From assembly GCF_021272345.1 (NCBI RefSeq), contig NZ_JAJSDQ010000002.1, forward strand, positions 1 through 64,000: a stretch of 64,000 bases of DNA, read 5' to 3'. The number at the start of each line of letters is the position of its first letter. The stretch's first letter is position 1. The notes beneath the pieces are model-generated. The model made no database searches. It had not been told where the DNA came from and was given only the letters and a program-made list of their open reading frames with translations. The DNA comes from Ornithinimicrobium sediminis (GTDB lineage Bacteria > Actinomycetota > Actinomycetes > Actinomycetales > Dermatophilaceae). Made by a program: the position numbers and the translations under genes. Below, piece by piece: positions 36,823 to 44,985 of this stretch.

Positions 36823-37212
36823 TCAGGTCCGGCTGCGTGCCGCCCGCCAGGCGATGCGGACGAGTGGCACCTGCACCGGGAGCCGCGCCACGTTGCCGAC
36901 CCAGAGCGCTCGTGACGCGAGGTCCCCACGGCGGCGCGCGCTGCGCCCGTGGGCCACGGCCATCTGCACGTTGGCGGGCCACACCGCGAGCAGCAGCCCC
37001 GCGCTCGCGGCGCCTGCTGCGGGACGGGTGCGGGCATGGGCCAGACCGGCCGCGCACACCAGCTCGGCGACCCCGCTGCCGACGACGAGCTCGCGGTCCC
37101 AGCGCCGCAGCGGGGCAGGGATGATCGGCTCGAACACGGACGGCCGCACCAGGTGCAGCAGCCCGGACGCGGTGAAGAGGGCGACGAGGAGCCGGTGGTC
37201 GGGTGAGGGCAC
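36823..37212 (-). CDS. DoxX-like small membrane protein
   Basis: 129 residues with four hydrophobic segments: LLVALFTASGLLHLV, a GVAELVCAAGLA stretch, AGAASAGLLLAVWPANVQMAV and one near the end. LHLVRPSVFEPIIP and WPANVQMA occur in actinobacterial DoxX/DUF-type membrane proteins. Likely start GTG 37212, 13 bases after the selD stop, so it may ride on the selD transcript. Function unknown. Confidence 0.7.
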   Translation of the reverse strand: MPSPDHRLLVALFTASGLLHLVRPSVFEPIIPAPLRRWDRELVVGSGVAELVCAAGLAHARTRPAAGAASAGLLLAVWPANVQMAVAHGRSARRRGDLASRALWVGNVARLPVQVPLVRIAWRAARSRT

Positions 37213-37225
37213 GGCCGACAGCCTG

Positions 37226-38212
37226 TCAGCCCCGCACCGTGACGGTGCTCGCGCCCCCGGCTGCGACGACCTCGCCGACGACCGGGTATCCGGGGACCTC
37301 ACCCGCGACGAGCAGCCCGCCGCTGGTCTGCGCGTCGGCCAGCAGGAGGAGCTCCTCCTCGGGCAGGTCGGAGCGCAGCGCCTCCCGCACCCAGTCCAGG
37401 TTGCGTCGCGAGCCTCCCGGCACGTAGCCGGCGGCCAGCGACTCGCGGGCGCCCTCGACGACGGGCACCGCACCGGCGTGGACGACCGCCGACACACCCG
37501 ACCCGCGCACCATCGACAGCAGGTGCCCCAGCAGCCCGAAGCCGGTCACGTCGGTGCCGGCCGTGACACCGGCCGCCCGTGCCGACTCCGCCGCCGCGGC
37601 ATTGAGGGTGGTCATCACGCGCACCGCCTCGGGGAAGGTCTCGCCGGTGGCCTTGTGGCGGGCGTTGAGGATGCCGACACCCAGCGGCTTGGTCAGGGTC
37701 AGCGGCTGGCCGGGCTGTGCCCGGTCCACCCGGATGAGCCGAGCAGGGTCGACGGTCCCCACGACCGCCATCCCGAAGAGCGGCTCAGGGCCGGAGACGC
37801 TGTGTCCGCCACCGACGGCGCACCCCGCCTGTCGGCATACCTCCTGGGCTCCGGCGAGCACCTCGGCCGCGAGCGACAGGGGCAGCTCACCTCGAGGCCA
37901 GGTCAGCAGGTTGATCGCCAGCCGCGGCGTGCCCCCCATCGCGTAGACGTCGGAGAGGGCGTTGGCAGCGGCGATCCTGCCCCAGTCTCCCGCGTCGTCG
38001 ACGACCGGGCTGAAGAAGTCGGCCGTGAGCACGGTCGCCTCCGGGCCGCCCATCGCCATGACGGCCGCGTCGTCGGCGCTGTCGGCGCCGACGAGCAGCG
38101 ACGCGTCACCGGGGCCCAGCGAGGTGACCAGCTCACGGAGCTCGCCGGGGGGCAGCTTGCAGGCACATCCCCCTCCCGAGGAGTAGGAGGTGAGGCGAGG
38201 GCGGCGGTCCAT
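37226..38212 (-). CDS. selD: Selenide, water dikinase (selenophosphate synthase)
   Basis: 328 residues of the PurM/ThiL fold. The N-terminal active loop reads SSGGGCACK: Cys16 takes the catalytic Cys/Sec position and Lys19 the essential Lys. ADFFSPVVDD, GAANALSDVYAMGG-type and DVTGFGLLGH motifs are all present. It makes selenophosphate, the selenium donor for Sec-tRNA. It is divergent from selC, 36 bases away, so selenium supply and Sec decoding are controlled from one intergenic region. TACGCT lies eight bases before its ATG. Confidence 0.96.
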   Translation of the reverse strand: MDRRPRLTSYSSGGGCACKLPPGELRELVTSLGPGDASLLVGADSADDAAVMAMGGPEATVLTADFFSPVVDDAGDWGRIAAANALSDVYAMGGTPRLAINLLTWPRGELPLSLAAEVLAGAQEVCRQAGCAVGGGHSVSGPEPLFGMAVVGTVDPARLIRVDRAQPGQPLTLTKPLGVGILNARHKATGETFPEAVRVMTTLNAAAAESARAAGVTAGTDVTGFGLLGHLLSMVRGSGVSAVVHAGAVPVVEGARESLAAGYVPGGSRRNLDWVREALRSDLPEEELLLLADAQTSGGLLVAGEVPGYPVVGEVVAAGGASTVTVRG

Positions 38213-38248
38213 GAGGGCCGAGCGTATAGGCTCGCGGGACTACACCAG

Positions 38249-38343
38249 GGAGGCGTCCGGGTCCTGGTGGGCCCCGCGGTCTTCAACACCGACGAGACGA
38301 GCACCGCTCGTCTGGCGGGTTCGATTCCCGTCCGCCTCCGCCA
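38249..38343 (+). tRNA. selC: tRNA-Sec (anticodon UCA)
   Basis: 95 bases including an encoded CCA. Acceptor GGAGGCG pairs with CGCCTCC; the discriminator is G. The D-stem is the 6-bp type of Sec tRNAs (GGGTCC-TGGT-GGGCCC with a four-base loop). The anticodon loop is CTTCAAC with TCA. The long variable arm has a 7-bp stem AGACGAG/CTCGTCT. The T arm is GCGGGTTCGATTCCCGT, extendable by one pair, giving the 13-pair acceptor/T helix if counted 7+6; counted 8+5 there is a T-C mismatch. It reads UGA as selenocysteine with SelB. Confidence 0.97.
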
Positions 38344-38364
38344 GTCCTGCACCGAGGGGGGCCC

Positions 38365-39642
38365 GTGAGCGACGACCCGCGCCGAGCGGTCCCGCGCACC
38401 GACGAGGTGCTCGCCTCCGACGTCGTGCGGACGGCGGCCGCAGGCCTGCACCCGGAGGTCGTGCGCGCCGGCGTGCGGCGAGCCCAGGACCGGGCACGCC
38501 GCGGTGCGCTGGCCGTCGGCGACGTGCCGACCGCGGCGGCAGCCGAGCTCGCCCCGCGCGCCGAGGAGGTCGCGGTGCTCAACGCCACCGGGGTCATCGT
38601 GCACACCAACCTGGGGCGGTCCGCGCTGTCGCGGGCGGCCCGGGAGTCGGTGCTCGCCGCCGGTGGCTACGTCGCCCTGGAGCATGACCTGGCTACCGGT
38701 CGCCGGGCCGCGCGGGGCGACGCGGTCAGGCGGCTGCTGCTCGACCGGGTGGGCGCAGCCGGCGACGCGCTGGTCGTCAACAACGGGGCGGCGGCACTCC
38801 TGCTCGCGACCCTGGCCCTGCCGGGGGAGGTCGTCCTGGCCCGCGGCGAGATGGTGGAGATCGGCGACGGCTTCCGGCTGCACGAGCTGCTGGCCGGCGC
38901 CGGAGCCACGGTCAGGGAGGTGGGAGCCACCAACCGGGTGCGCGTCGCCGACTACGCCTCGGCCCTCGGACCGCGGACCGGGTGCGTGCTCAAGGTGCAT
39001 CCGAGCAACTTCACGCTGCACGGGTTCACCGGTGCGCCGTCCGTCCGCGAGCTGGCCGGACTCGGGGTGCCCCTCGTGGTGGACCTCGGCTCGGGTCTGC
39101 TCGCCCCCTCCACCGTCCTCCCCGACGAGCCGGACGCGAGCAGCGCGCTGCAGGCGGGGGCCTCGCTGGTCACCTTCAGCACCGACAAGCTGCTCGGCGG
39201 CCCGCAGGGTGGTGTCGTCCTCGGCGACGAGGCGCTGGTGGCCAGGGCTCGCCGGCACCCCGTGGCGCGTGCCCTGCGCGCCGACAAGCTCTCCCTGGCG
39301 GCGCTCGCCGCCACCCTGCGCCAGCGGGACCTGACGCCCACGGCGGCCGCGCTGGCTGCCCGCCCGGACGACCTGCTGGCACGGGTGCGAGCGCTGCAGG
39401 CGGCGGTCGGCGGGGAGGTCGTGGATTCCGTCGCCGTCGTGGGGGGCGGGGGTGCCCCCGGCGTCGAGCTGGCGGGCTGGGCGCTGGCACTACCCGCCCC
39501 GGTCGCCGAGCGGCTCAGGGTGGGGTCACCCCCGGTGGTGGCGCGGGTGCAGGACGGACGGTGTCTGGTCGACCCTCGCTGCGTCGCCGCCGACGACACC
39601 GGCCGCCTGGTCGCCGCTCTGCAGGCCGCGCTGGCCGGGTGA
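38365..39642 (+). CDS. selA: L-seryl-tRNA(Sec) selenium transferase
   Basis: 425 residues. PLP-dependent, with the Schiff-base Lys275 in FSTDKLLGGPQ. NATGVIVHTNLGRS and the VVNNGAAALLL segment are SelA hallmarks. It turns Ser-tRNA(Sec) into Sec-tRNA(Sec) using selenophosphate. GTG 38365 starts 21 bases after the tRNA. Overlaps selB by GTGA, so both are coupled. Confidence 0.97.
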   Translation: MSDDPRRAVPRTDEVLASDVVRTAAAGLHPEVVRAGVRRAQDRARRGALAVGDVPTAAAAELAPRAEEVAVLNATGVIVHTNLGRSALSRAARESVLAAGGYVALEHDLATGRRAARGDAVRRLLLDRVGAAGDALVVNNGAAALLLATLALPGEVVLARGEMVEIGDGFRLHELLAGAGATVREVGATNRVRVADYASALGPRTGCVLKVHPSNFTLHGFTGAPSVRELAGLGVPLVVDLGSGLLAPSTVLPDEPDASSALQAGASLVTFSTDKLLGGPQGGVVLGDEALVARARRHPVARALRADKLSLAALAATLRQRDLTPTAAALAARPDDLLARVRALQAAVGGEVVDSVAVVGGGGAPGVELAGWALALPAPVAERLRVGSPPVVARVQDGRCLVDPRCVAADDTGRLVAALQAALAG

Positions 39643-41138
39643 GCACTCCCGAGAGAGGCCGCTCGGCGGCCGTCACGGGGACAGCCGCCACGGGGACGAC
39701 CGCGACGGCGGTGGTCGCGACGGCCGGGCACGTCGACCACGGCAAGTCCTCCCTGGTCCGCCGGCTCACCGGCACCGAGCCCGACACGCTGGCCGAGGAA
39801 CGACGCCGTGGCCTGACCATCGAGCTGGGGCACGTGCACGCCACGCTGCCGTCGGGGCGGCAGGTGTCCGTCGTCGACGCCCCCGGCCACGAGGACTTCC
39901 TGGGCACCACCGTCCACGGGCTGGCGGCTGCCGGCGCGGCGCTCCTCGTCGTGGCCGCGGACGAGGGCTGGTCCCCGCAGACCCAGGAGCACGCGGGCGC
40001 GCTGGTGGCACTGGGGCTGCCCCGTGTCGTGCTCGTGGTGACCAAGAGCGACCTGGCCGACCCCGCAGGGGTGCTCTCGAGCGCGGCCGTGCGGATGCGT
40101 GACCTCGGTCTCGAGCCCTGCGACGCCGTGGCGCTGAGCACCCGCACGGGCCGGGGGTGGGGCGACCTGCTCGAGGTGCTGGAGCGCATCGGCGCCGCAC
40201 AGCGGCCCGGCCCGCCGGGGCCGGCCAGGATGTGGGTCGACCGCTCGTTCAGCGTGCGCGGAGCCGGCACCGTCGTGACCGGCACCCTGGCTCGTGGTCG
40301 GGTCGTGGTCGGTGACCACCTGTATGCCGGCGGGCAGCGTATGCGGGTGCGTGGCCTGCAGCACCACGGTCGGCCGACGGCCTCGGCGCAGGGACCGGCC
40401 CGTCTGGCGGTGAACCTCGCCGGCACGCCGCCGGACCAGGTGCCCCGGGGCACGCTGCTCACCGCGGACCCGGACCCGGTGCGGTCGCGCACGGCCCGCG
40501 GACGGCTGGTGCCGGTGAGCGTGCCGCCGCGCTGGCCCCGGGAGACGCTCGTGTCGGTGGGGACCACGACCCTGTCGGCGCGGCTCACGGTGCGCGAGGG
40601 GGCCGTGCGGCTCGGCCTCCCGCAGGCGCTCGCCCTGGAGCCGGGGGACCGGGTCGTGGTGCGCGACCCGGGGGGCCGGCGCGTCCTGGCAGGGGTCGCG
40701 CTCGAGCAGCCGGGGGGTGTCTCCGCCCGCGACTCTGGACGGAGCCGGCGCACACCCGCGGCCCCGGACGGCACGGGGGTGCGCCTGCTGCTGGAGCACC
40801 TCGCCGCAGCACCGCTGGCCGCCCCGCACCAGGACCAGCTGGCCGCGTGGGAGGTCACGCCCCAGGAGGTGCGGGACCTGGCGGCAGCCGGCCGGGTGCT
40901 CCATCTCGGTCGCGGACTGGTGCTGCACCGGGATGCCGCAGCGCGGGCGTGGCAGACCCTCGCCGCGCTCGACCAGCCCTTCACGACGAGCGCGGCACGC
41001 ATCGCCCTGGGCGCCTCGCGCCGGGTCACCGTCGCCCTGCTGGAGCACCTGGACGCCCGGCAGCTCACATCCCGCACGGACGCCGAGCACCGTCGTATAC
41101 TCCGGACACGGCAGGGCACGCCAACCGACCGGCGCTGA
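39639..41138 (+). CDS. selB: Selenocysteine-specific elongation factor SelB
   Basis: 499 residues, about 100 shorter than E. coli SelB (614). GTPase motifs are GHVDHGKSS, DAPGHEDF and VTKSD; EF-Tu-like domains II and III follow. The C-terminal winged-helix region that reads SECIS RNA is present but short: I can see about two winged-helix-like segments (QDQLAAWEVTPQEVRDLAAAGRVLHLG and the last 60 residues) rather than four. It delivers Sec-tRNA to UGA codons. The stop is followed 33 bases later by the next co-directional gene. Confidence 0.95.
   Translation: MSTPERGRSAAVTGTAATGTTATAVVATAGHVDHGKSSLVRRLTGTEPDTLAEERRRGLTIELGHVHATLPSGRQVSVVDAPGHEDFLGTTVHGLAAAGAALLVVAADEGWSPQTQEHAGALVALGLPRVVLVVTKSDLADPAGVLSSAAVRMRDLGLEPCDAVALSTRTGRGWGDLLEVLERIGAAQRPGPPGPARMWVDRSFSVRGAGTVVTGTLARGRVVVGDHLYAGGQRMRVRGLQHHGRPTASAQGPARLAVNLAGTPPDQVPRGTLLTADPDPVRSRTARGRLVPVSVPPRWPRETLVSVGTTTLSARLTVREGAVRLGLPQALALEPGDRVVVRDPGGRRVLAGVALEQPGGVSARDSGRSRRTPAAPDGTGVRLLLEHLAAAPLAAPHQDQLAAWEVTPQEVRDLAAAGRVLHLGRGLVLHRDAAARAWQTLAALDQPFTTSAARIALGASRRVTVALLEHLDARQLTSRTDAEHRRILRTRQGTPTDRR
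41096..41101 (+). promoter_or_regulatory. Possible internal promoter, -10 TATACT
   Basis: TATACT lies in the last codons of selB, 71 bases before the CWB2 gene. It could give the downstream cluster its own transcript besides read-through from selA-selB. No clear -35 is seen. Confidence 0.4.
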
Positions 41139-41171
41139 CCTGCACCTGCTCAGGCCCGGGGAGGACACACG

Positions 41172-42725
41172 GTGTACAGACGCTCCAGCGCGCGCCGGAG
41201 GGGCACCACGGTCGTCCTCGCCGCCACGGTCGCGGCCCTCGGTCTGTCCACGGTACCGGCGACCGTCGCCTCGGTCGACGGACCCCTGCCGGCCTCGGTG
41301 TCCTCCCAGGCCACCGACGCCGCCGCCACCCCGGTGACCTTCCCGCCCAACCGCAGCGGCCAGGCCCCCTGCCCGGAGGGCCGCAGCCGCTCGGGCACGA
41401 CCTACGTCCAGGGCTTCGAGGGGTCCCTGCCGGAGCCTCGCTTCAACACCGGCTTCGCGCGGCACGCCGGAGGGACCGCCGGCAGCTACAGCGTCCGCTC
41501 CTACCTGCCCGGCGTCTCCGGGCAGGCCGAGCACTTCTTCCTGCCCTACCGCCAGGTGAGCGTCGGCAGGTCGACCTTCCTGGGCTTCACGACCCGGGGC
41601 ACCTCTGTCGCGCGGGCTCGGGTGGCCGTCAACTCGGTGCTGACGACGTTCACCACCGGGTCGTCGTGGCGTGGTGTCGCGGTCGACGTCACGCCGGCGA
41701 CCTCCGACGAGAGCGGCTGGCTCGGGACCTGGTTCGAGCACCGGGCGACCTCGGGACGGGCGACGTCCGTGCAGGTCGACCAGGCGGAGGTCTACCACTG
41801 CCGGTCCAACTCCACGGCACGGGTCGCCGGTGCCGACCGCTACGCCACCGCCGCACGCATCGCCGACGCCTTCCCCGCCGGCGTGCCCACGGCATACGTG
41901 GCGGCGGGCGGGGCCTTCCCGGACGCCCTGAGCGGTGCGGCGGTCGCCGGCAGCACGGGGACACCGGTGCTGCTGGTGCGCACCGGGAGCGTCCCCGCGG
42001 CCACGGCACAGGCGCTCCAGCGCCTCGACCCGGACCGCATCGTCGTGCTCGGCGGCACGACCGCGGTCAGCGACGCCGTCGCGCAGGCGCTGGAGGCCTA
42101 CGCCCCGAGTGTGGAGCGCGTCGGCGGAGAGGACCGCTACGGCACGTCCGCGCTCGTGGCGCAGCACTTCGCGCCGGGTGTGGCCACCGCCTATGTCGCC
42201 ACGGGAGAGAACTTCCCGGACGCCCTGGCCGGTGGGGCCCTGGCCGCGCACCGGGACAGCCCGGTGCTCCTCGTGCGCCGCACGTCGCTGCCCGCCACGG
42301 TCCGCGAGGAGCTCGTCCGGCTGCAGCCGCGCCAGGTCGTCGTGCTCGGTGGTCCCTCGGCGGTGAGCGACGCGGTCGCCGCGGAGCTGGCCGGCTACGC
42401 CACCGGCTCCACCCCGCTGCGCCGACTCGGTGGCGACGACCGGTATGCCGTCGCGGCCGCGGTCGCCGCGGAGTTCGGGACGCCCTCGGCCTCCTACCTG
42501 GCCACGGGGACCGGCTTCGCCGACGCCGTCACCGGAGGTGCGCTCGCCGGTGCCCGGGGAGCCCCGCTGCTGCTGGCTCGGCCGGACCACCTGCCGGACG
42601 TGGTGCGCAGCAGGCTCGCCGCCACCGCAGACCTCACGGGCACGGTGCTGGGAGGCACCTCGTCGCTGCAGCCGATCGTCCGGGACCAGTACGGTCGCAC
42701 CCTGCCCTGGGCGGGGGGCAGCTGA
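41172..42725 (+). CDS. Secreted cell wall-binding repeat (CWB2) protein
   Basis: 517 residues. Signal peptide 1-34 (basic start, hydrophobic 12-30). Residues about 50-205 form a unique domain rich in Thr/Ser/Arg with Cys67 and Cys210, possibly a disulfide. Three CWB2 repeats follow, starting at Arg217 (RVAGADRYATA), Arg316 (RVGGEDRYGTS) and Arg418 (RLGGDDRYAVA), each with AYVATGxxFPDAL and VVLGGxxAVSD motifs. CWB2 repeats hold proteins noncovalently on wall polymers. It is first in a tightly overlapping cluster with the redox genes and the candidate selenoprotein, so its function may be linked to them. The unique domain is not recognised. Confidence 0.85.
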   Translation: MYRRSSARRRGTTVVLAATVAALGLSTVPATVASVDGPLPASVSSQATDAAATPVTFPPNRSGQAPCPEGRSRSGTTYVQGFEGSLPEPRFNTGFARHAGGTAGSYSVRSYLPGVSGQAEHFFLPYRQVSVGRSTFLGFTTRGTSVARARVAVNSVLTTFTTGSSWRGVAVDVTPATSDESGWLGTWFEHRATSGRATSVQVDQAEVYHCRSNSTARVAGADRYATAARIADAFPAGVPTAYVAAGGAFPDALSGAAVAGSTGTPVLLVRTGSVPAATAQALQRLDPDRIVVLGGTTAVSDAVAQALEAYAPSVERVGGEDRYGTSALVAQHFAPGVATAYVATGENFPDALAGGALAAHRDSPVLLVRRTSLPATVREELVRLQPRQVVVLGGPSAVSDAVAAELAGYATGSTPLRRLGGDDRYAVAAAVAAEFGTPSASYLATGTGFADAVTGGALAGARGAPLLLARPDHLPDVVRSRLAATADLTGTVLGGTSSLQPIVRDQYGRTLPWAGGS

Positions 42726-43402
42726 TGGAGCTGACGACGCTGCTGCTCGACGGTGAGACCGCCGTCATCGACGTCCCTGACGCCGAGGAGCTCACGACGC
42801 CCGTGCGCACGAGCGTGTTGTTCGCGGCGGGGCGGGAGGTCGAGGTCAACGCCGGCACACCGGAGGCGGCCGAGCACTTCGTCACCTCGACGGGGTCGGC
42901 GCTGACCTCGGCGCTCACGCTGCGCGGTGGCACCACCCTGCGCACCGGCGCACTGGGCGGCGGCAGCGGGCTCGTCTTCCTCGTCGAGCTGCACCCCCAC
43001 CCGGTGTTCGGGCCGGCGCCACCGGGTCTGTCGGTCGAGGACCTCGCCGCCCTGCTGGTCGGGGCCCGCATGACGACTACGGCTGCCGGTCCCCGCTTCG
43101 ACCCGCGCGGCGGCATCGAGTGGTCCCCCTACCGCACCCACGACGCCGTCGTGCCGGTGCAGGTGCGCGGTGGCCAGCGCTACGTCATGGACGTGCGCAG
43201 GGCCTTCACGCCCGGACGACCCGGCGAGGCCGGCTCGGGCAGGCGGGTGGCCGGCGGTCGGCTCAGTCGCAGCGCACCGGAGGAGGGGCGCCACGTCATC
43301 CTCGAGGCGCCCGACCACGTGGTCTACGGCATCCCGCTCCCGGAGACCGACCTGGACGTGCTGGTCGGGTCGATGTCGCAGGTGCAGGTGAGGCGCGGAT
43401 GA
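42725..43402 (+). CDS. Unrecognised protein in the Sec-associated cluster
   Basis: 225 residues, no signal peptide, no membrane segment, no cysteine. Acidic N-terminus (ELTTLLLDGETAVIDVPDAEEL), a Gly-rich stretch (GGTTLRTGALGGGSGLVFLVELHP), a Trp/Tyr-His region (IEWSPYRTHDAVVPVQV), and a C-terminal VILEAPDHVVYGIPLPET. Mixed alpha/beta composition suggests a cytoplasmic soluble protein. I do not recognise a family. It overlaps its upstream neighbour by one base (TGATG) and the next gene by ATGA, so it belongs to this cluster. Confidence 0.75.
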   Translation: MELTTLLLDGETAVIDVPDAEELTTPVRTSVLFAAGREVEVNAGTPEAAEHFVTSTGSALTSALTLRGGTTLRTGALGGGSGLVFLVELHPHPVFGPAPPGLSVEDLAALLVGARMTTTAAGPRFDPRGGIEWSPYRTHDAVVPVQVRGGQRYVMDVRRAFTPGRPGEAGSGRRVAGGRLSRSAPEEGRHVILEAPDHVVYGIPLPETDLDVLVGSMSQVQVRRG

Positions 43403-43947
43403 GCCCGGCCCTGCTGGCGACCGCCGCCGTCGTGCTGGCCGCGTCCGGGCTGGCTCACGCGGTGACCCACGCGTCGACCCGGCGGGCCGTGGTCGCCCAC
43501 GGGGTGCTCGGCGCCGGGTGGGCGGGCCCCGTCGTGGTGCTGCTGACGGCGGTCGAGCTGCTGCTCGGGGCCGGCCTGCTCGCCGCGGTCCTGCTCGGGG
43601 ACGCGCCGGCGCAGCGAGGGCTGGGCCTGACGGCCGCTGCGCTGTTCCTCCTGCTGGCGGGGTACGCCCACGCCGCCTGGCGAGCCCGCCCTGGTGCGGC
43701 ATCCGCCTGTGCCTGCGGGGTGGGCGAGTCCCCGCTGGGGCCCTGGGTGACCTTGCGGGCGGTGCTGCTGGGGCTGCTGGCCCTCGGGGGAGCGGTGGCC
43801 GTCGAGGCCGCCGGGGTGGCAGGTCGCCCGTGGCACGAGGTCGTCGTCCTGGTGAGCGCCACGACGGCGCTCTCGGTGGGCCTGACCTACCTGCCGGCGG
43901 CGCGCGCGCTGTCGGCTCCACTCGTCCTCGGGAGGGCCACCTCATGA
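43399..43947 (+). CDS. MauE-like redox membrane protein
   Basis: 182 residues, four hydrophobic segments in the MauE/DoxX layout. A Cys pair, Cys104-Ala-Cys106, lies in the loop ASACACGVGESPLG, matching the Cys-x-Cys region of MauE-type proteins. In methylamine dehydrogenase clusters MauE is needed, with MauD, for disulfide formation in the exported small subunit. A similar thiol role is inferred here from the neighbouring MauD-like and Cys-rich genes. ATGA overlaps on both sides. Confidence 0.8.
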   Translation: MSPALLATAAVVLAASGLAHAVTHASTRRAVVAHGVLGAGWAGPVVVLLTAVELLLGAGLLAAVLLGDAPAQRGLGLTAAALFLLLAGYAHAAWRARPGAASACACGVGESPLGPWVTLRAVLLGLLALGGAVAVEAAGVAGRPWHEVVVLVSATTALSVGLTYLPAARALSAPLVLGRATS

Positions 43948-44474
43948 CCTTCACCACCGCAGCGCTGCTGGTCTCCTGGGTGGCCATCGCCGTCCTCGCC
44001 CTCGGGTTCGCCGGGCTGATGCGCCAGCTCGGCGAGGTGCAGCGTGCCCTCGCCGGCTCCGGGGCACGGACGGGTCGGCTCGCGCCCGTCCTGACCGGCC
44101 TGGTGCTGCCGGCCGACGGCGACCTCGGCGTGCTCCGCCCGGTGTCGGGAGGGCTCGTCGCGTTCGTGTCGCCGGGGTGTCCGTCCTGCGAGGCTGCGCT
44201 CGGCGAGGCCGCCGCCCAGGGTCTGGGCAGGCACCTGGTCATCGCCTCCACCGGACCCTGCCCCGACGACCTCCCCCCCGGTCTGGACGAGGCCAGGTGC
44301 ACCGGGGGCACCACCGCCCTCATGGAGCGTCTGGGCGTCCCCGGCACGCCGTACCTGATGGAGGTGGGTGCCGACGGCGTCATCGGCCGCACGGCGCTGC
44401 CGGGCGACGCGGACCAGGTCCGCGACTTCCTCGCCTCCCTGCGCGCCTCCCGTCCCGCCCCTGGAGCTCGATGA
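43944..44474 (+). CDS. MauD-like membrane-anchored thioredoxin-fold protein
   Basis: 176 residues. One N-terminal transmembrane helix (4-24), then a thioredoxin-fold domain with active site Cys79-Pro-Ser-Cys82 in FVSPGCPSCEAA and a cis-Pro136 (GTPYLM). Two further cysteines occur in STGPCPDD and EARCTGG. This is the layout of MauD/TlpA-like oxidoreductases that form or shuffle disulfides outside the membrane. It overlaps the mauE-like gene by ATGA; the Cys-rich peptide gene begins two bases after its stop. Confidence 0.82.
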   Translation: MTFTTAALLVSWVAIAVLALGFAGLMRQLGEVQRALAGSGARTGRLAPVLTGLVLPADGDLGVLRPVSGGLVAFVSPGCPSCEAALGEAAAQGLGRHLVIASTGPCPDDLPPGLDEARCTGGTTALMERLGVPGTPYLMEVGADGVIGRTALPGDADQVRDFLASLRASRPAPGAR

Positions 44475-44475
44475 C

Positions 44476-44985
44476 ATGCCCCTGACGTACGACGACCTTC
44501 CCGCCGCCGACACCGGGCACCTGCAGTCTCGGCTGCGCCACCCGGTGTCCCGGCGTGGCGTGCTGCGCACCGCCTGGCTCGGTGGCGTCGGCCTGGCCTT
44601 CGGCGCCTTCGCCCTGGTCAACCGCGGCGTGTCGAGCGCGGGGGCGGCCTACTTCCAGGACTGGACCAGCACCACCACAGGGCCCTGTGCCACCTACGCC
44701 GCGGGCCACACGGAGGAGGGCATCCAGTGCGGCCCCTCCGCCATGTGCCTGGACCGCCAGTGCTGCTGGCGCTACCACCACGGCGCGGGCAACCGGGTCG
44801 GCTGGCACAAGGAGGCGCCGGGTCGAGGGGGCACCTACTACCTGCACCGTCCGGACGCGTGCTACCAGAGCACCTACGACTCGTGGCACTGGAAGTTCAG
44901 CGACGGCAACACCTACCGGTGCTCCGACGGGTGGACCTGCAGCTCGGCCGGGTGCTACCGCTCGATCTGTCCCTGGGTGGTCTGA
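44476..44985 (+). CDS. Tat-exported cysteine-rich protein
   Basis: 169 residues. A twin-arginine signal (Ser25-Arg26-Arg27-Gly-Val-Leu, then hydrophobic 33-48) precedes a mature domain of about 110 residues with ten cysteines: 71, 85, 91, 96, 97, 129, 149, 155, 160, 165. Trp and Tyr are very abundant (seven Trp, including the SWHWKF segment). The size, Tat signal, Cys and Trp content and mauE-mauD neighbours recall methylamine dehydrogenase light chain, whose Trp pair forms TTQ, but I cannot align it convincingly, and no heavy chain is present. The likely client of the redox membrane proteins. Confidence 0.8.
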   Translation: MPLTYDDLPAADTGHLQSRLRHPVSRRGVLRTAWLGGVGLAFGAFALVNRGVSSAGAAYFQDWTSTTTGPCATYAAGHTEEGIQCGPSAMCLDRQCCWRYHHGAGNRVGWHKEAPGRGGTYYLHRPDACYQSTYDSWHWKFSDGNTYRCSDGWTCSSAGCYRSICPWVV

